DNA from: Hermatobates lingyangjiaoensis
Taxonomy: Eukaryota > Arthropoda > Insecta > Hemiptera > Hermatobatidae
NCBI GenBank assembly: GCA_026182355.1
Contig: JAPFBL010000116.1
Coordinates: forward strand, 1,041,280-1,105,279
Length of the DNA stretch: 64,000 nt
Direction: 5' to 3'
Of this stretch, positions 34,346 to 45,412 are shown in pieces. The position numbers and the translations under genes were made by a program. Under the pieces are notes generated by a model. The model did no database searches, was not told the origin of the DNA, and worked only from the letters and a program-made list of their open reading frames with translations. Position 1 is the stretch's first letter; every line of letters starts with the position of its first letter.

Positions 34346-35334
34346 GTTTTAAATTTATGTGATTTATTTTACTGAAATGATGTTAACAACTACGTACATT
34401 CCCTCTGTTCTAACTACATATATATTTTGTCTATGAGAAATCATAAATGTTGTATAATTAAAATGTTTAAAACTATTATTATACAAAAAATTGAACACAT
34501 TTCATTTTCCGTGTATTGAATAAGCATTCTTTTTATCTATTCTAATATATTTATTAATGCTAATAACATAATATAGTCATATCTACTGTTATATGGCTTA
34601 ACCCTTGTAGTTCTTTGCTATGAAATAATTACGCAACATATAATTTCTCCTTCTAATATGAACTTAAAATAACATTCTTTTTGGGTTTCGAATTTTTAAA
34701 ACATGTCTGGTTTAGGTTCTCCCCATTACAGCAGAGCTATATCTCGCCTTATTACCCTGCTCCCTGTGACATCAAACACATGAATGGCTGTAATTAAGCC
34801 GTGTTATTTTTTTCCTTACCTGCTGGTTTCAGTCATTCAAACATGAGTGGGTGTTAGGTTAGGAGGCAGTATGTCATCTATGTGAAATGCTCCTTTCAGC
34901 CATAAAACAATATGTCTTCTCTCGTTATTAATGCCATCGCATAACGCCATCCCACGCCTCGTCCCTTCAATCATTATCAATCTTTTTCTACCCCGCTGAC
35001 TCATCCCTTAACCTTAATTACTAAGAACTTTTTAAAAAAAACACTTAAACTCTCAAATATTTTACATCTTAAAAACAAATTATTAAAAAATACAACTCTC
35101 TCTATCAATAGACCTGTAAACAAAGTATGATCATTTCAACAGGCCAAAGACCCAGTGGGACAAATACAATACAGTCATCATGAGTTAATCTTCTAGTCAT
35201 TTTTTTTTTAAATATAATTATCATAATATACTATTACTGTCAATTATGAAACTTTTTAAAGCAAATGATATATATTATCAAAGGGTGTTTTACACCATTA
35301 AAATAACTGTCCTCCCACTCCTCTCAACCCGTTA
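34346..35334. other. Intron DNA, no exon recognised
   Basis: AT-rich, except 34720-35000, which is GC-richer and may be an unclassified repeat (CACGCCTCGTCCCTT region). I searched for a TM2-like continuation and saw none. Confidence 0.45.
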
Positions 35335-35490
35335 CGGATGTTTCTACATCTTTGGTTTCGGTTCAGATTTCATTCTGATGAAGAGCGCTTGTTATGGTTG
35401 AGAGATCTTAGTCTTTTTTATCATTTCTGATTGTGGTTTGGATGTTTATTGTTGTTTTACATATTTATTGTGAAACATATATATATATTG
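35335..35490 (+). mobile_element. PLE tail, family A (plus)
   Basis: It has TCTGATGAAGAGCGCTTGTT, GGTTGAGAGATCTTAGTC, TTGTGGTTTGGATG and TTATTGTGAAA, ending at (TA)n. It faces the minus-strand tail at 35520-35831 across the array. Confidence 0.65.
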
Positions 35491-35530
35491 ATATAGTACA
35501 TATATATATATATATATATTACTATATAAC
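35491..35530. repeat. (TA)n microsatellite
   Basis: TA-rich array between two convergent family A tails. Confidence 0.85.
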
Positions 35531-35831
35531 TATATAAAAAACTTTCACAATAAGACCCATGGAATAATAACAACGTCTAAACTACTTTCAACAAAAAAAA
35601 GCTGTCTTCATCAGAGTCAAACTGATACTAAAACATGTGGTGTGGAATTGAGAAGAGTGGGAGGCAAGAGAGGTATTTTAAAGGACATAAAGTACATGAA
35701 AGAGAACAAAGAGCTGGGAAGTTAGTGTAAGCAAAAGAGTTCAGGAAAAAATAAACAACTACTAGCTGTCAAGCCTTGTAGATAAAGCCACTGCCCTTCT
35801 CAATACTGAGTCGAGCATTTCAATACTTGAA
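35531..35831 (-). mobile_element. PLE 3' tail, family A, attached to its ORF
   Basis: On minus, reading from the endonuclease stop: a ~200 nt spacer containing GCCTCCCACTCTTCTC and CCACACCACATGTTTTAGT, then TTTGACTCTGATGAAGACAG, TTGTTGAAAGTAGTTTAGAC and TTATTGTGAAAG, ending at (TA)n. It ties all family A tails in the window to this PLE lineage. Confidence 0.7.
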
Positions 35832-36107
35832 TTAACCATTACTAACATTTATAGTATTTGATCTATTAAATTTAATCAGAGAAGATTCGATAATATTTCT
35901 TAACAACACCGATTCTTCATATGTAACAATTTGAGCTTCTATCCAATTTACATCATGATTTCCGTTATTTATATACAAGCAAAATGCGCTACTTTGTTCA
36001 CCTCTAGTCACGTTGTATTGATTTTGTTTAACACGTGTTGTTAATGAATACTTGTTCGACCAACTTTTACGCGGGATTTTATAAATACCACTGCACTCCA
36101 GTTTCAT
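35832..36107 (-). pseudogene. Penelope-like element GIY-YIG endonuclease domain
   Basis: This is the C-terminal nuclease domain of a PLE reverse transcriptase protein. The 91-codon open frame reads CSGIYKIPRKSWSNKYSLTT: the GIY half-motif is intact, but the YIG half is degraded to YSL. It continues SSAFCLYINNGNHDVNWIEA, then LLRNIIESSLIKF, which matches the H...NH.I.W..A and R...ES..I (catalytic Glu) pattern of the family. It stops at 35832, and a tail follows. The usual CxxC next to GIY is lost (RKSW). The upstream reverse transcriptase is absent, so it is a truncated, probably inactive copy. Confidence 0.78.
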
Positions 36108-36194
36108 GGGAGTGTTTTAATTAACATATTGAACAAGAATAGTTAAATTAATTTGGAAAGGAAATAAATAAATATACAAAGCATTTAACGTAAA

Positions 36195-36332
36195 ATATTA
36201 GTGTTGAAAGAAGGTAAGCGTTAATTGAGAAGGTATAGTTAGAAATAAACAAGGTGAGTATTAAAGATACTTACCTTTAATTCCTAATCGCTAATACTTA
36301 CCTTCTCTATTAATACTTACTTTCTTTCAACA
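36195..36332. repeat. Palindrome, ~35 bp outer arms
   Basis: GTGTTGAAAGAAGGTAAGCG with ATTGAGAAGGTA on the left pairs with TACCTTCTC and TACTTTCTTTCAACAC on the right, and an inner GGTAAGTAT-like pair lies near 36255-36275. A small foldback element is likely. Confidence 0.65.
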
Positions 36333-36597
36333 CTTTTATTTTACGGTACTGCCTTGTCTACTTTGTATTTTCTTTCAAAGTTATATACCTTTTCTTGTTC
36401 TTTATTAATATAAAAAGAAAACATCTATTTGACTATCTCATTGATTTTGTATAACATGTCACTAGGCCAGCTCCTTTTCCAGTCAAATCCTGTTAGCAGG
36501 AAGTTAGTTTGTAGAATCGAATCATTCAGCCTGAAGATGGTAAATGGCGAGACTGCAGTTCAATTTAATGATACATGTTTGAAAGAAGATCTGTTGC

Positions 36598-36625
36598 CTA
36601 TATATATATATATATATATATATAG
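36598..36625. repeat. (TA)n microsatellite
   Basis: Short TA array just 5' of a family C tail. Confidence 0.9.
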
Positions 36626-36800
36626 TTCAAAATCAACTGCCGTTACGTTTAAAACGTGCTTTGCCTCCCTTCCTCTTTTCTCTTGAAGACGGAATGCCCG
36701 AAAATTTTAGTTTGTAAGTGTGATTCTTACTCTGAGTGTTACTCTTCTTCGATTTTGAACTTGTATTTGTCCAGTTTGGATCGTCTTTCCAATTTTATAA
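36626..36800 (+). mobile_element. PLE-type tail, family C (best plus copy)
   Basis: GTTCAAAATCAACTGCCG, then TTCTCTTGAAGACGGAATG, CCCGAAAATTTTAGTTTG, TTCTTCGATTTTGAACTTG and GTCCAGTTTGGATCG, ending near (TA)n. It gives the full order of family C landmarks. Confidence 0.65.
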
Positions 36801-36839
36801 TGAATATTATATATATATATATAAATAACCTGATAATAT

Positions 36840-37022
36840 ATAACACAACCTGACGTAACCTGACTGATTCCCTAAACCAGACTTTGCATCCTGTTGATAT
36901 CAAGTAATGTTTAGTTTATCAAGTGTAATAGTTTCAACTCATTTTATTTTATTTTATTCTATGTGTGATAGTTAATTATGCTAATAACATTTTCCTGACG
37001 ATGGTGATTGTAGCACTGAAAC
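36840..37022 (+). mobile_element. PLE 5' pLTR-like segment
   Basis: It ends with CCTGACGATGGTGATTGTAG and CACTGAAACATGTCGAAG, the same hairpin-GAAAC layout as the 3' tails, but here it runs directly into a PLE-like ORF start. PLEs characteristically have such pLTRs on both sides. Confidence 0.55.
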
Positions 37023-37166
37023 ATGTCGAAGAATAAATTCAATGGAATGAAATATGGAGAGTTAATTCATGAGATAAGAAACCCAGAGGTAAAAAAGAGT
37101 TTTAGAAAATTAGAAACATTTTCTAACAAATTAAATAGTGTGAAATCGGACATTCATTTTTTAAAC
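37023..37166 (+). pseudogene. PLE ORF, N-terminal fragment
   Basis: An ATG inside the GAAACATGTCG box opens a frame reading GELIHEIRNPEVKKS, then KLETFSNKLNSVKSDIHFLN. The E.L..K......DI.FL spacing is the conserved N-terminal helix seen before the reverse transcriptase in PLE proteins. It is cut by (TA)n at 37170. Assignment is moderate because only about 48 residues remain. Confidence 0.5.
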
Positions 37167-37340
37167 GCATATATATATATATATATAAACAACAAGATTT
37201 CACTATAAACACGAGAAATAAAAATGAACACCAGAACCACAGTAAAAAATAAGAAAAATTACTAACTTTCAAGCAAGAAAATCTATATTTGTCAGAGTCC
37301 AGTAGAAAAAACAGAATTACATTAAAAGAGTAAAAGGAAT
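37167..37340 (-). mobile_element. PLE tail, family A (minus)
   Basis: (TA)n, then AACAAGATTTCACTATAAAC, CCACAGTAAAAAATAAGAAA and TTTGTCAGAGTCCAGTAG. Diverged copy. Confidence 0.55.
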
Positions 37341-38190
37341 TTTGAATAACAAAATTGAACGTAACTTAAAGCATATCCACAGAGGTAGAACATTAAAAGG
37401 AGATATACGAGTACATAGATAATACATTAGGAAAACAAGGAAGGAATTTCGGCAAACACTCTCTTAAATATAGCTATAATTTAAATTTTGCTATATTACT
37501 TCTGTAATTAATACACCCTTGACCTTTTTTAATAAATAATATTTTAAGTGTTTTATCTTCTTTCTTCGTTTCTTCTTTAGCTGTAATAACTACTTCATCA
37601 GATTAAATATGTACCGCTCATTTAATGCCTGCAATGCTATGCTGTACCGTTACGTTATTCGTCCCACTTAAATAATTAAGTTGATATTTTCTTTCTTTCA
37701 AATATCGCCTTTTCTCCCCTATAGTAGTCCTCGCCTTTTCTTTTTACTGTAGTCCTCGCACCTAATTGCATAAATAAGATTACCCTGTAAATTCTTTCGT
37801 ATTTTCTTCTTGATATTAGAAAACAATAATTTCTATTTCTTGTTTGTTATAAAATGCTAAGATAACTTCAGAAATACGAGTATTTTTGAACATTTCCAAA
37901 AAAATTTTAGTTCCATATGTTTATGTTGCAAAAAAACATGTGGAATATATGGATTTTAGAATATTTTTTTGAAACTTCATGATTAATAGTAATATCATTC
38001 GAATATTCTGTCTATTGTCTAAATGCTTATTTCAAAATCGTTCCAATTAAATTATTAAGGTAAGAATTTTGCTCCAATAATAATTTCGCTTCTTCCTTAT
38101 TGGTATTTAATAATTGTGAGCTTTATTAATAACTTATGATTCTTTTCACAGTCGTTTATTGGAGACAGTAGAGTAATGCAGAACAACAAA
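37341..38190. other. AT-rich stretch, no gene recognised
   Basis: No coding or repeat signal beyond homopolymer runs. Confidence 0.5.
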
Positions 38191-38372
38191 TGATATTAAA
38201 GTGAACGTCCAAACCACAGTAAGTAATCAGGAAAACGACTAAGATCATTCAACCGTAACAAACACAGTCAAATCTAAGACCGCTTGTTCCGGTTGAACGA
38301 TCTTACTCTTCTTTCTGATTTGTTATAGCGGTTTAGACGTTGACTTATATTTGATTTCTTGTGAAATCGTAT
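38191..38372. mobile_element. Inverted pair of family A tails
   Basis: The left half (38195-38265) is minus (GTGAACGTCCAAACCACAGT, ACTAAGATCATTCAACCGTA). The right half (38266-38365) is plus (AAGACCGCTTGTTCCGGTTG, AACGATCTTACTC, GCGGTTTAGACGTTGAC). The two meet at the hairpin core, so the whole can fold back on itself. Confidence 0.7.
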
Positions 38373-39779
38373 TAAATATTAAAGTTTATATATAATTATT
38401 AGTTGCTTTAGGTTTAAACTTCACTCAAGCTAATTAGTTTAATCTGCAGTAGCAAATCGGTTGTTATTTCTTTGGATCTGTATCTGAAATCTGTCGTTAA
38501 CAGAATGACTGTAGGTGTTAATAGTATCAGGCAGATAGTCCCTTAGAACTCACGCCTTGAGGTCATTGCTACCATGGTAATAAATATTTTAATTTATATT
38601 TCAACTTTTAGGAGAAAAATGACTTATTATTTAAACCAAGCTTTGTATGATCATTGGTGTTTTATTCTTGTCATTAACTGGGTTTGTAGATGGGTTTTCA
38701 TCTGATATCGTAGTTTATCTTCAGATAAACTAGACTCTGTTTCCTTCCTTTTGGTATATCACTTAGCTTTCTTGTTAACTGTAAACTATAGATGGGAGAA
38801 AAGTAAATATTAACCATAATTCAAAAAAGTTGAATTTTTAAAAAACAATATATATTGATATAGGTACTCATAAATATAGGTACTTCAAAGAAAACTAAAT
38901 ACCTGCTACCAAGAGAATACTAATTTAAATAAGTTAAAAAAATATTTTTAAATATAACTAAAGTTATATTAGTTAATTAAAAATTAAAAAATTTTTTATT
39001 TTAATAAGTTAATAAAGTTTGATTTTTTTAAATTTCTATTTTTAATTATATCTTGTTGTAAACCCAATTAAAAAGTTAATTTAATTAAATTGTAAAAATG
39101 TAATAATAATTAATAATAATTTAAAAATTAGAATGTTCAGTAAATAGAGTTAATAATTAGGTGAGTGAACATTGGAAACCAATAAGTGAAAATTATTTTG
39201 TGGAATTAAGTTTTAATGAGGTCGTTGCCCAATCAAATTGAAGAGACTTATGTGCAAGTGCTTGTTAAACATTTAGTAAATAATTAATATTGAAAGGATT
39301 TTAGAAACAATTATCTTTTTTAATGCGCAGAATATATCTTTTTCTTTTGCAGGAAATATGGGAAAACTGTTTTACAGGAAACAATTAAAAGTTAATTAAT
39401 ATTATAAGTAATAAAAAGCAATTGTACGATTCAAATCTACCTTAATAGTTATAAATACATTCTGCGAGTAGTGTTTTTTTGTTTATGCAAAAAATATATG
39501 TGTTTTATTCATAAATGAAAAATCTGTGCTGTGGAAAAATGAAGGGTTAAAGGAATGACAGCGATGTTTCTTGTGGTGGGACAAACATGCCTTTGGCCAC
39601 CGAGGCGCTCAAATAGCCTTTTAGTAAACTCAAAGGGAAATATTGAAAAAAGAATGGCGTTTGATGCCAAACGACTTTTATCTACCTCATTATAAATACA
39701 GGAATTCTCAGGAAACAGGTTATACTCCTTACTGAAAAAAGCGAATTAATTGTTTAACCACTGGTATTAATACTCACTC
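38373..39779. other. AT-rich stretch, no gene recognised
   Basis: A very AT-rich part at 38830-39140 and a slightly GC-richer patch at 39540-39620. No coding signal. Confidence 0.5.
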
Positions 39780-40500
39780 AGAGAAAATTGGTATATAATT
39801 TTCGACAAAGGGGTAAGAAAATGATTTTAATAAATACTAAGAAGCCATATAATTCCTAGTATAATAATTCTATAAAAGATGAAAAATGTAAAACAGAATT
39901 CAAAATGGAAATCATTCGTTTGAAGATTAATAAATGTAATTATTGTATATCCTTAATTATAAATTATCTTAAAACGACATTTTTTCTTGGATGTTTATGA
40001 TGTTTTTCAGAGAAAATAGGAGTATTTTCCTGTTTTAAATTTGAAAATTTGACTTAAATATTCAATGTAGAAGGAGGTCAAGTAACCGATATAAGAAATC
40101 CACTGGCTATTTGAACAAAACCATGTTCACTTGTAGGAGATTATTTCGTATGAAGAAATTTTTTACTTTCGCTTTTCAAAAATGTTATTACTGCAGTAGT
40201 TATACTAATGATATTTATATATCTTAGTTATATTATTATATAACTTTATAATAATTGTTATATATCTTTATATATATTAGTTATACTAATGATAATGCAT
40301 CAGTGGTGTGATATACAAAAATAAGCTTATATATTGAGAAGTCCATCAATCACTATCTGTACTACCTTAGGAATGAAAGACTAATAAACATCTCCAATTT
40401 AAATGCTTACATTATTATGATTAAATGAGACATTATATATTATATACCCAAGAACATTGATGTACTTACTTACCATATATTTACTTATAGTAATGTTGAG
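39780..40500 (+). repeat. Interspersed ~560-640 bp repeat, copy 2
   Basis: It begins near CGACAAAGGGGTAAGAAAAT (about 39801) and follows copy 1 to TTACTTATAGTAATGTTGAG. A TATATTA-rich expansion at 40215-40290 interrupts it. The 3' GGCCACTCC end is lost. Confidence 0.8.
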
Positions 40501-40714
40501 TTCCATATTATTATGGAAATACGTCTACAAGAACGGTTGACGAGGTAAGACGGATGTGTATAATAATATTGGATTACTATCCTCTGCAGTCTAGTATCCT
40601 CTAAAATTGCAAAATGTTCTCTTTGAACTTACAAAATATTATTCAGTTTCAGGGCTATATTTTACTTAAATATAAAAATTGGTGATTTTAGCTTTTTTGC
40701 TCTTGAGATATCTC

Positions 40715-40881
40715 ATACACACAGCCACACAATTCTCACACTCACAAACGCATGCGAATACAAGTACACTCTCTCACTCTCACAAACATTCACACACACA
40801 CACACACACGCACACACACACGCACCCACAGGCATACACTCATTCACACACTCCCACAAGCACACTCTCTCTCTCTCTCAC

Positions 40882-40913
<32 letters not shown>

Positions 40914-40976
40914 TCACTCACCCCGTATTACAACAACCACACCCTCTCTCCTCTTCTCTCTCCCATCATCTCTCCT

Positions 40977-41029
<53 letters not shown>

Positions 41030-41113
41030 TACACACACACACACACACACACGCACCCACAGGCATACACTCATTCACACACACACAAGCACACTCACTC
41101 TCTCTCACTCACA

Positions 41114-41152
<39 letters not shown>

Positions 41153-41310
41153 GACTCACACACACACGCCCTATTAACAAACACCACACACGACTCTACT
41201 CCGCTCTCTCTCTCATTCTCTCTCTCATCTCCTCTCGCGCACACACACACACACACACACACAGAACATAACAACACACACACAACACACACACACAACC
41301 AACACATATC
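40715..41310. repeat. Compound CA/CT microsatellite, ~600 bp
   Basis: Several (CA)n runs with CGCACCCACAGGCATACAC inserts and CT-rich blocks. An internal segment of about 200 bp (CA array, CGCACCCACAGGCATACACT, CATTCACACAC, CTCTCTC) is duplicated at about 40810 and 41050. Long open frames on both strands are His/Thr or Val/Cys artefacts. Confidence 0.95.
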
Positions 41311-42579
41311 AATAACATATCACTCATCGGGACTGCTGTAGATTAGAACAAGTCAGGGCAGTGCTTATGCAGGCATATTTAATTGCCAAAGGAGGATGGC
41401 CACCGGACCAACTCGAAAGTGACATATGGACAACAACTTGTAATTTTATAAAAAGGATATTTCAAGTTGTATTAGATAGAAATTAACTAGACGTCAATTT
41501 TAGTAACTACTTGTATATTTTATTCATAAAAATACTATTCTATATAAACATACAATATAAAATTATATTGTATATTGTATTATAAAATAAATTTTATATA
41601 TTTTAAGATTAATGTAGATAGAAAAATTATTGTACATACTATTGTAATTCTATGGCCTAAAAAACACATAATACTTTGACTGGAGTTTAAAAACACTTAA
41701 AGTATGTTTAAACACACACACACACACACAATCACACAAACACTAAGATCATAAACACACAGTATTCACGTTTCAATCGACACAACAAAAAAACACTTAT
41801 GCATAAAACGTTTTCCGTCATCGCGATACAGCAATTTTGAGCCGAATGCAATACTTTTATTTACTTTATTTTTCATATAGAGTGTAAATGATGGAAAAAC
41901 TATTTCAGTGATCATAAAATGCCGTTGAATGTTAACGAAGTAAGGTAGAATCAAATGTATTTATATATTATATAAGCCGAGCCTAATTGCCTTTAATTAC
42001 TGGTGGATACAAGTAAAAGGTGTACAAATGATATAGTTTGTATTCTGTAGCGATGTCTTTTCGTTAAGTTAAACAGTGTTGCGTGATGCAAATTCGATTC
42101 AACTGTAGCCAGTCTAAGCACGATCGCAGCCCAAGTCTGACTTTTTCACTTTCTAGAAACACACAATGAAGGCGTATCTTTAATTAATCAACGCTCTTGG
42201 TATGTCCATCAATCAAAAAAATTACACAATCTAGAAAAGAAAATATCAATCACTTTAAGGTGTTATGTTGACAAGCCACGAAAATAATTATTAATTTAAT
42301 AAAAATGATTAAATCTTTGAAAATAATTATTCCTTACTAGGTCTAATAAAAAAATATAATTAAGATTTTTTGGGTTTATATGGCTAATTATGTTTTCGTT
42401 ATTATGATTAGCATAAGAGATCTATAAGATAGGACTTTTAGAAATATATTGGTCAGTTGAGATAACAAATCAACAATTTCTCGTTACTATACGATTCATT
42501 AAAATTGATACAGGTTATGAAGAACTAAGAAACTTCACAGTTATTGAATATTCTTCTTCTAGTTCTTTATTTTAGTGTT
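41311..42579. other. AT-rich stretch with short (CA)n, no gene
   Basis: A CA run lies at 41713-41731. A 62-codon minus frame (41954-41766) has no recognisable feature. Confidence 0.5.
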
Positions 42580-43199
42580 TTTTAATTGGAGTGATATGAC
42601 ACAGTAGCGTCCGTGAGTATTATCAGGTGCGCAGTAACACACAAGTGTGTTGGGATATATATAATCAGGTCTAACGCAACGCAATCCGGCAGTAAGGGAG
42701 ATCTTTTGGTGGGAACTGTCACACTCTCTGTTTTCTGATATTGTTAGCGATGTGTTACACTATTCAACATGAGAGGTATTAATCAAGTGTGTTGTGACAT
42801 ATTTTGGGTTAGTATTAGGTGTACTGCAACACACTCTTGTGCTGTGCACAATAACAAATATACCACAGCACTGCAGAGACAGGCGAGGTCGTCAGGTATC
42901 AGTGTCGTAAGATATTATTATCTTAGATAATGTAAGGTTACATTATCAGATATTGTCAGGAATACCACGTCACTTATGTGTGTAATATATTCAGATGTGC
43001 CCCTTCTAAATATATTCACTATATTTCAATACATTTCACTGAGTGGTGAAATATTACCAAGTGTATTGTGTCATGCATTGTGTCTGAAATATTATCAGGT
43101 ATATTGTGTCCTCTGAGTTGTGAGATACTGTTAATTATGTCATGAGAAATTGCGTTGTGAAATATTGTTTGATGTACTGTAACACAGTACTGTGTGTGG
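42580..43199 (+). repeat. Degenerate ~37-40 bp monomers flanking the satellite
   Basis: Diverged units of the form TGTGAAATATTATCAGG, TGTATTGTGTCA, CTGTG recur through the region. Clear successive units start near 43037, 43078, 43117 and 43154. They are the single-monomer relatives of the 121 bp unit that follows. Confidence 0.65.
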
Positions 43200-44287
43200 T
43201 AGATTCACAGATTTATCTTTACACAATACTACAGCATCATGAGATATCATCAGATTTGATGTATGACAATCAGTGTCGTCGTATATGATCGGGCGTGCAT
43301 TGTCACACTCTGTGCCGTGGTAGATTCACAGATTTATCTTTACACAATACTACAGCATCATGAGATATCATCAGATTTGATGTATGACAATCAGTGTCGT
43401 CGTATATGATCGGGCGTGCATTGTCACACTCTGTGCCGTGGTAGATTCACAGATTTATCTTTACACAATACTACAGCGTCATGAGATATCATCAGATTTG
43501 ATGTATGACAATCAGTGTCGTCGTATATGATCGGGCGTGCATTGTCACACTCTGTGCCGTGATAGATTCACAGATTTATCTTTACACAATACTACAGCGT
43601 CATGAGATATCATCAGATTTGATGTATGACAATCAGTGTCATCGTATATGATCGGGCGTGCATTGTCACACTCTGTGCCGTGGTAGATTCACAGATTTAT
43701 CTTTACGCAATACTACAGCATCATGAGATATCATCAGATTTGATGTATGACAATCAGTGTCGTCGTATATGATCGGGCGTGCATTGTCACACTCTGTGCC
43801 GTGATAGATTCACAGATTTATCTTTACACAATACTACAGCGTCATGAGATATCATCAGATTTGATGTATGACAATCAGTGTCATCGTATATGATCGGGCG
43901 TGCATTGTCACACTCTGTGCCGTGGTAGATTCACAGATTTATCTTTACACAATACTACAGCGTCATGAGATATCATCAGATTTGATGTATGACAATCAGT
44001 GTCGTCGTATATGATCGGGCGTGCATTGTCACACTCTGTGCCGTGGTAGATTCACAGATTTATCTTTACACAAATACTACAGCGTCATGAGATATCATCA
44101 GATTTGATGTATGACAATCAGTGTCGTCGTATATGATCGGGCGTGCATTGTCACAGTCTGTGCCGTGGTAGATTCACAGATTTATCTTTACACAATACTA
44201 CAGCGTCATGAGATATCATCAGATTTGATGTATGACAATCCGTATCATGGTATATGGTCGGGCGTGCATTGTCACAGTCTGTACCGT
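43200..44287 (+). repeat. 121 bp higher-order satellite, 9 units
   Basis: TAGATTCACAGATTTATC recurs at 43200, 43321, 43442, 43563, 43684, 43805, 43926, 44047 and 44169: a 121 bp spacing, with one 122 bp unit. Units differ at only a few positions. Each divides into three ~40 bp parts beginning near TGGTAGATT, TCATGAGATATCATCAGA and TCGTATATGATCGGGCG, all resembling the flanking monomer. It is a local three-monomer higher-order repeat. The plus frame 44111-44380 is incidental. Confidence 0.92.
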
Positions 44288-44490
44288 GAGCATTGTCAGG
44301 TGTGGGACAACACATTACTTTATCGTGATAGATTGATAGGTGTACAACAGCTTACTGTAATTTTTGCATTGTGTTTTTGATCACAGGTGCCCTGTGACAC
44401 ACTACCATCTCAAAAATGACTTTCATGTGTATAGTGGCACTACTAAATAAATATATTGCCGTGGGATAATACCAGGTGTCAAACCGTCTC
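44288..44490 (+). repeat. Degenerate monomers, right flank of satellite
   Basis: GCATTGTCAGGTGTGGGACA, GATAGATTGATAGGTGTAC, GATCACAGGTGCCCTGTGAC and GGGATAATACCAGGTGTC continue the ~40-60 bp rhythm in diverged form. Confidence 0.6.
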
Positions 44491-45189
44491 AGCTTTATTA
44501 GGGTTTAGCGCTGACTACTGAAATGTTTTCTTTTTCGTTTTTTTTGCCAGAGGCTTTCCGCGACATAGTGTCCAATTTCAACTGATTCGATATTTTGTCT
44601 ACAGAAGGCAAGGTAATAATGATATAATCATATTCTTGTGTTCGGCATTGCACCTTTTGTCTGTAAACTTGCAGCCCGGGTGAAATCAACTTTACACGAG
44701 TGAACAAAGAGAACTAATAAATTAATAATCATGATGGAATTCACTGATATTTTTGATTTTAAGTGCTTCTTATAACGCTTATACATTGTTGACAATCTGA
44801 ATTAAATTTAAAGTGAACCAGTGTCTATAAGAATTAACAAAAAAACTAATATTTTTTTATATATTTTATCCAGCATGTTCCACTGTGTATTACATGCATC
44901 AACATCAAATTGTCTACAATATTATTTCATTTACAATACGATAATGCCTATTTTAACTTATTTCACAATGATTTATTTAATAATGAATAATTTTTACAAT
45001 CACCAATAAGTCACTTACTGTTCTCAATTTCATCAATAGAATAAAATGCAAACATATGAAACATTTTTAGATCTTGGTGTTTTAAAAATTAATATATAAT
45101 GTTCGATAGGAAAACTTTCATCTCTGATAGGTGAATTTTAATAAGTTAAAAATTCAAATTTTGCGCTTACAAGTATTCTAACGTAGTGC
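44491..45189. other. No gene recognised
   Basis: A moderate-GC patch at 44500-44710 carries a 69-codon minus frame with no recognised motif. The rest is AT-rich. Confidence 0.45.
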
Positions 45190-45412
45190 AGTCAGTTATT
45201 ATATGGTATTTTCTCATCATACAATATATCAAAAAGTTCATGAAAAGTTAAGTTTAATAATCTAAACAACGTTTTTCGAACACGTAATGTTCTTTTTCAG
45301 GCATAAAACGATGCTTCGGAGTCCGTGGTATTCCGAGCTTGGTTTTATACCTGAAGAAGAACATTACGTGTTTGAAACATATTGTTTAGATTATTAAACT
45401 TGTATATGTGGA
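45190..45412. mobile_element. Foldback element, tail family E
   Basis: The left arm (about 45250-45315: TTTAATAATCTAAACAACG, CACGTAATGTTCTT, AGGCATAAAACGATG) is the reverse complement of the right arm (about 45340-45402: GGTTTTATACCTGAAGAAGA, ACATTACGTGTTTGAAAC, AGATTATTAAA). The core holds GGAGTCC...TTCCGAGC. CCTGAAGAAGAAC...GAAAC is the PLE-tail layout. Related single arms lie at 49205-49260 and 60655-60715. Confidence 0.72.

Noticed and set aside
40679..41341. 220-codon and 141-codon ORFs
   Set aside because: They translate CA/CT microsatellites into His/Thr/Ser runs and have reciprocal frames on the other strand.
43200..44287. CRISPR-like array
   Set aside because: The whole 121 bp unit repeats with no unique spacers; it is a satellite in animal DNA.
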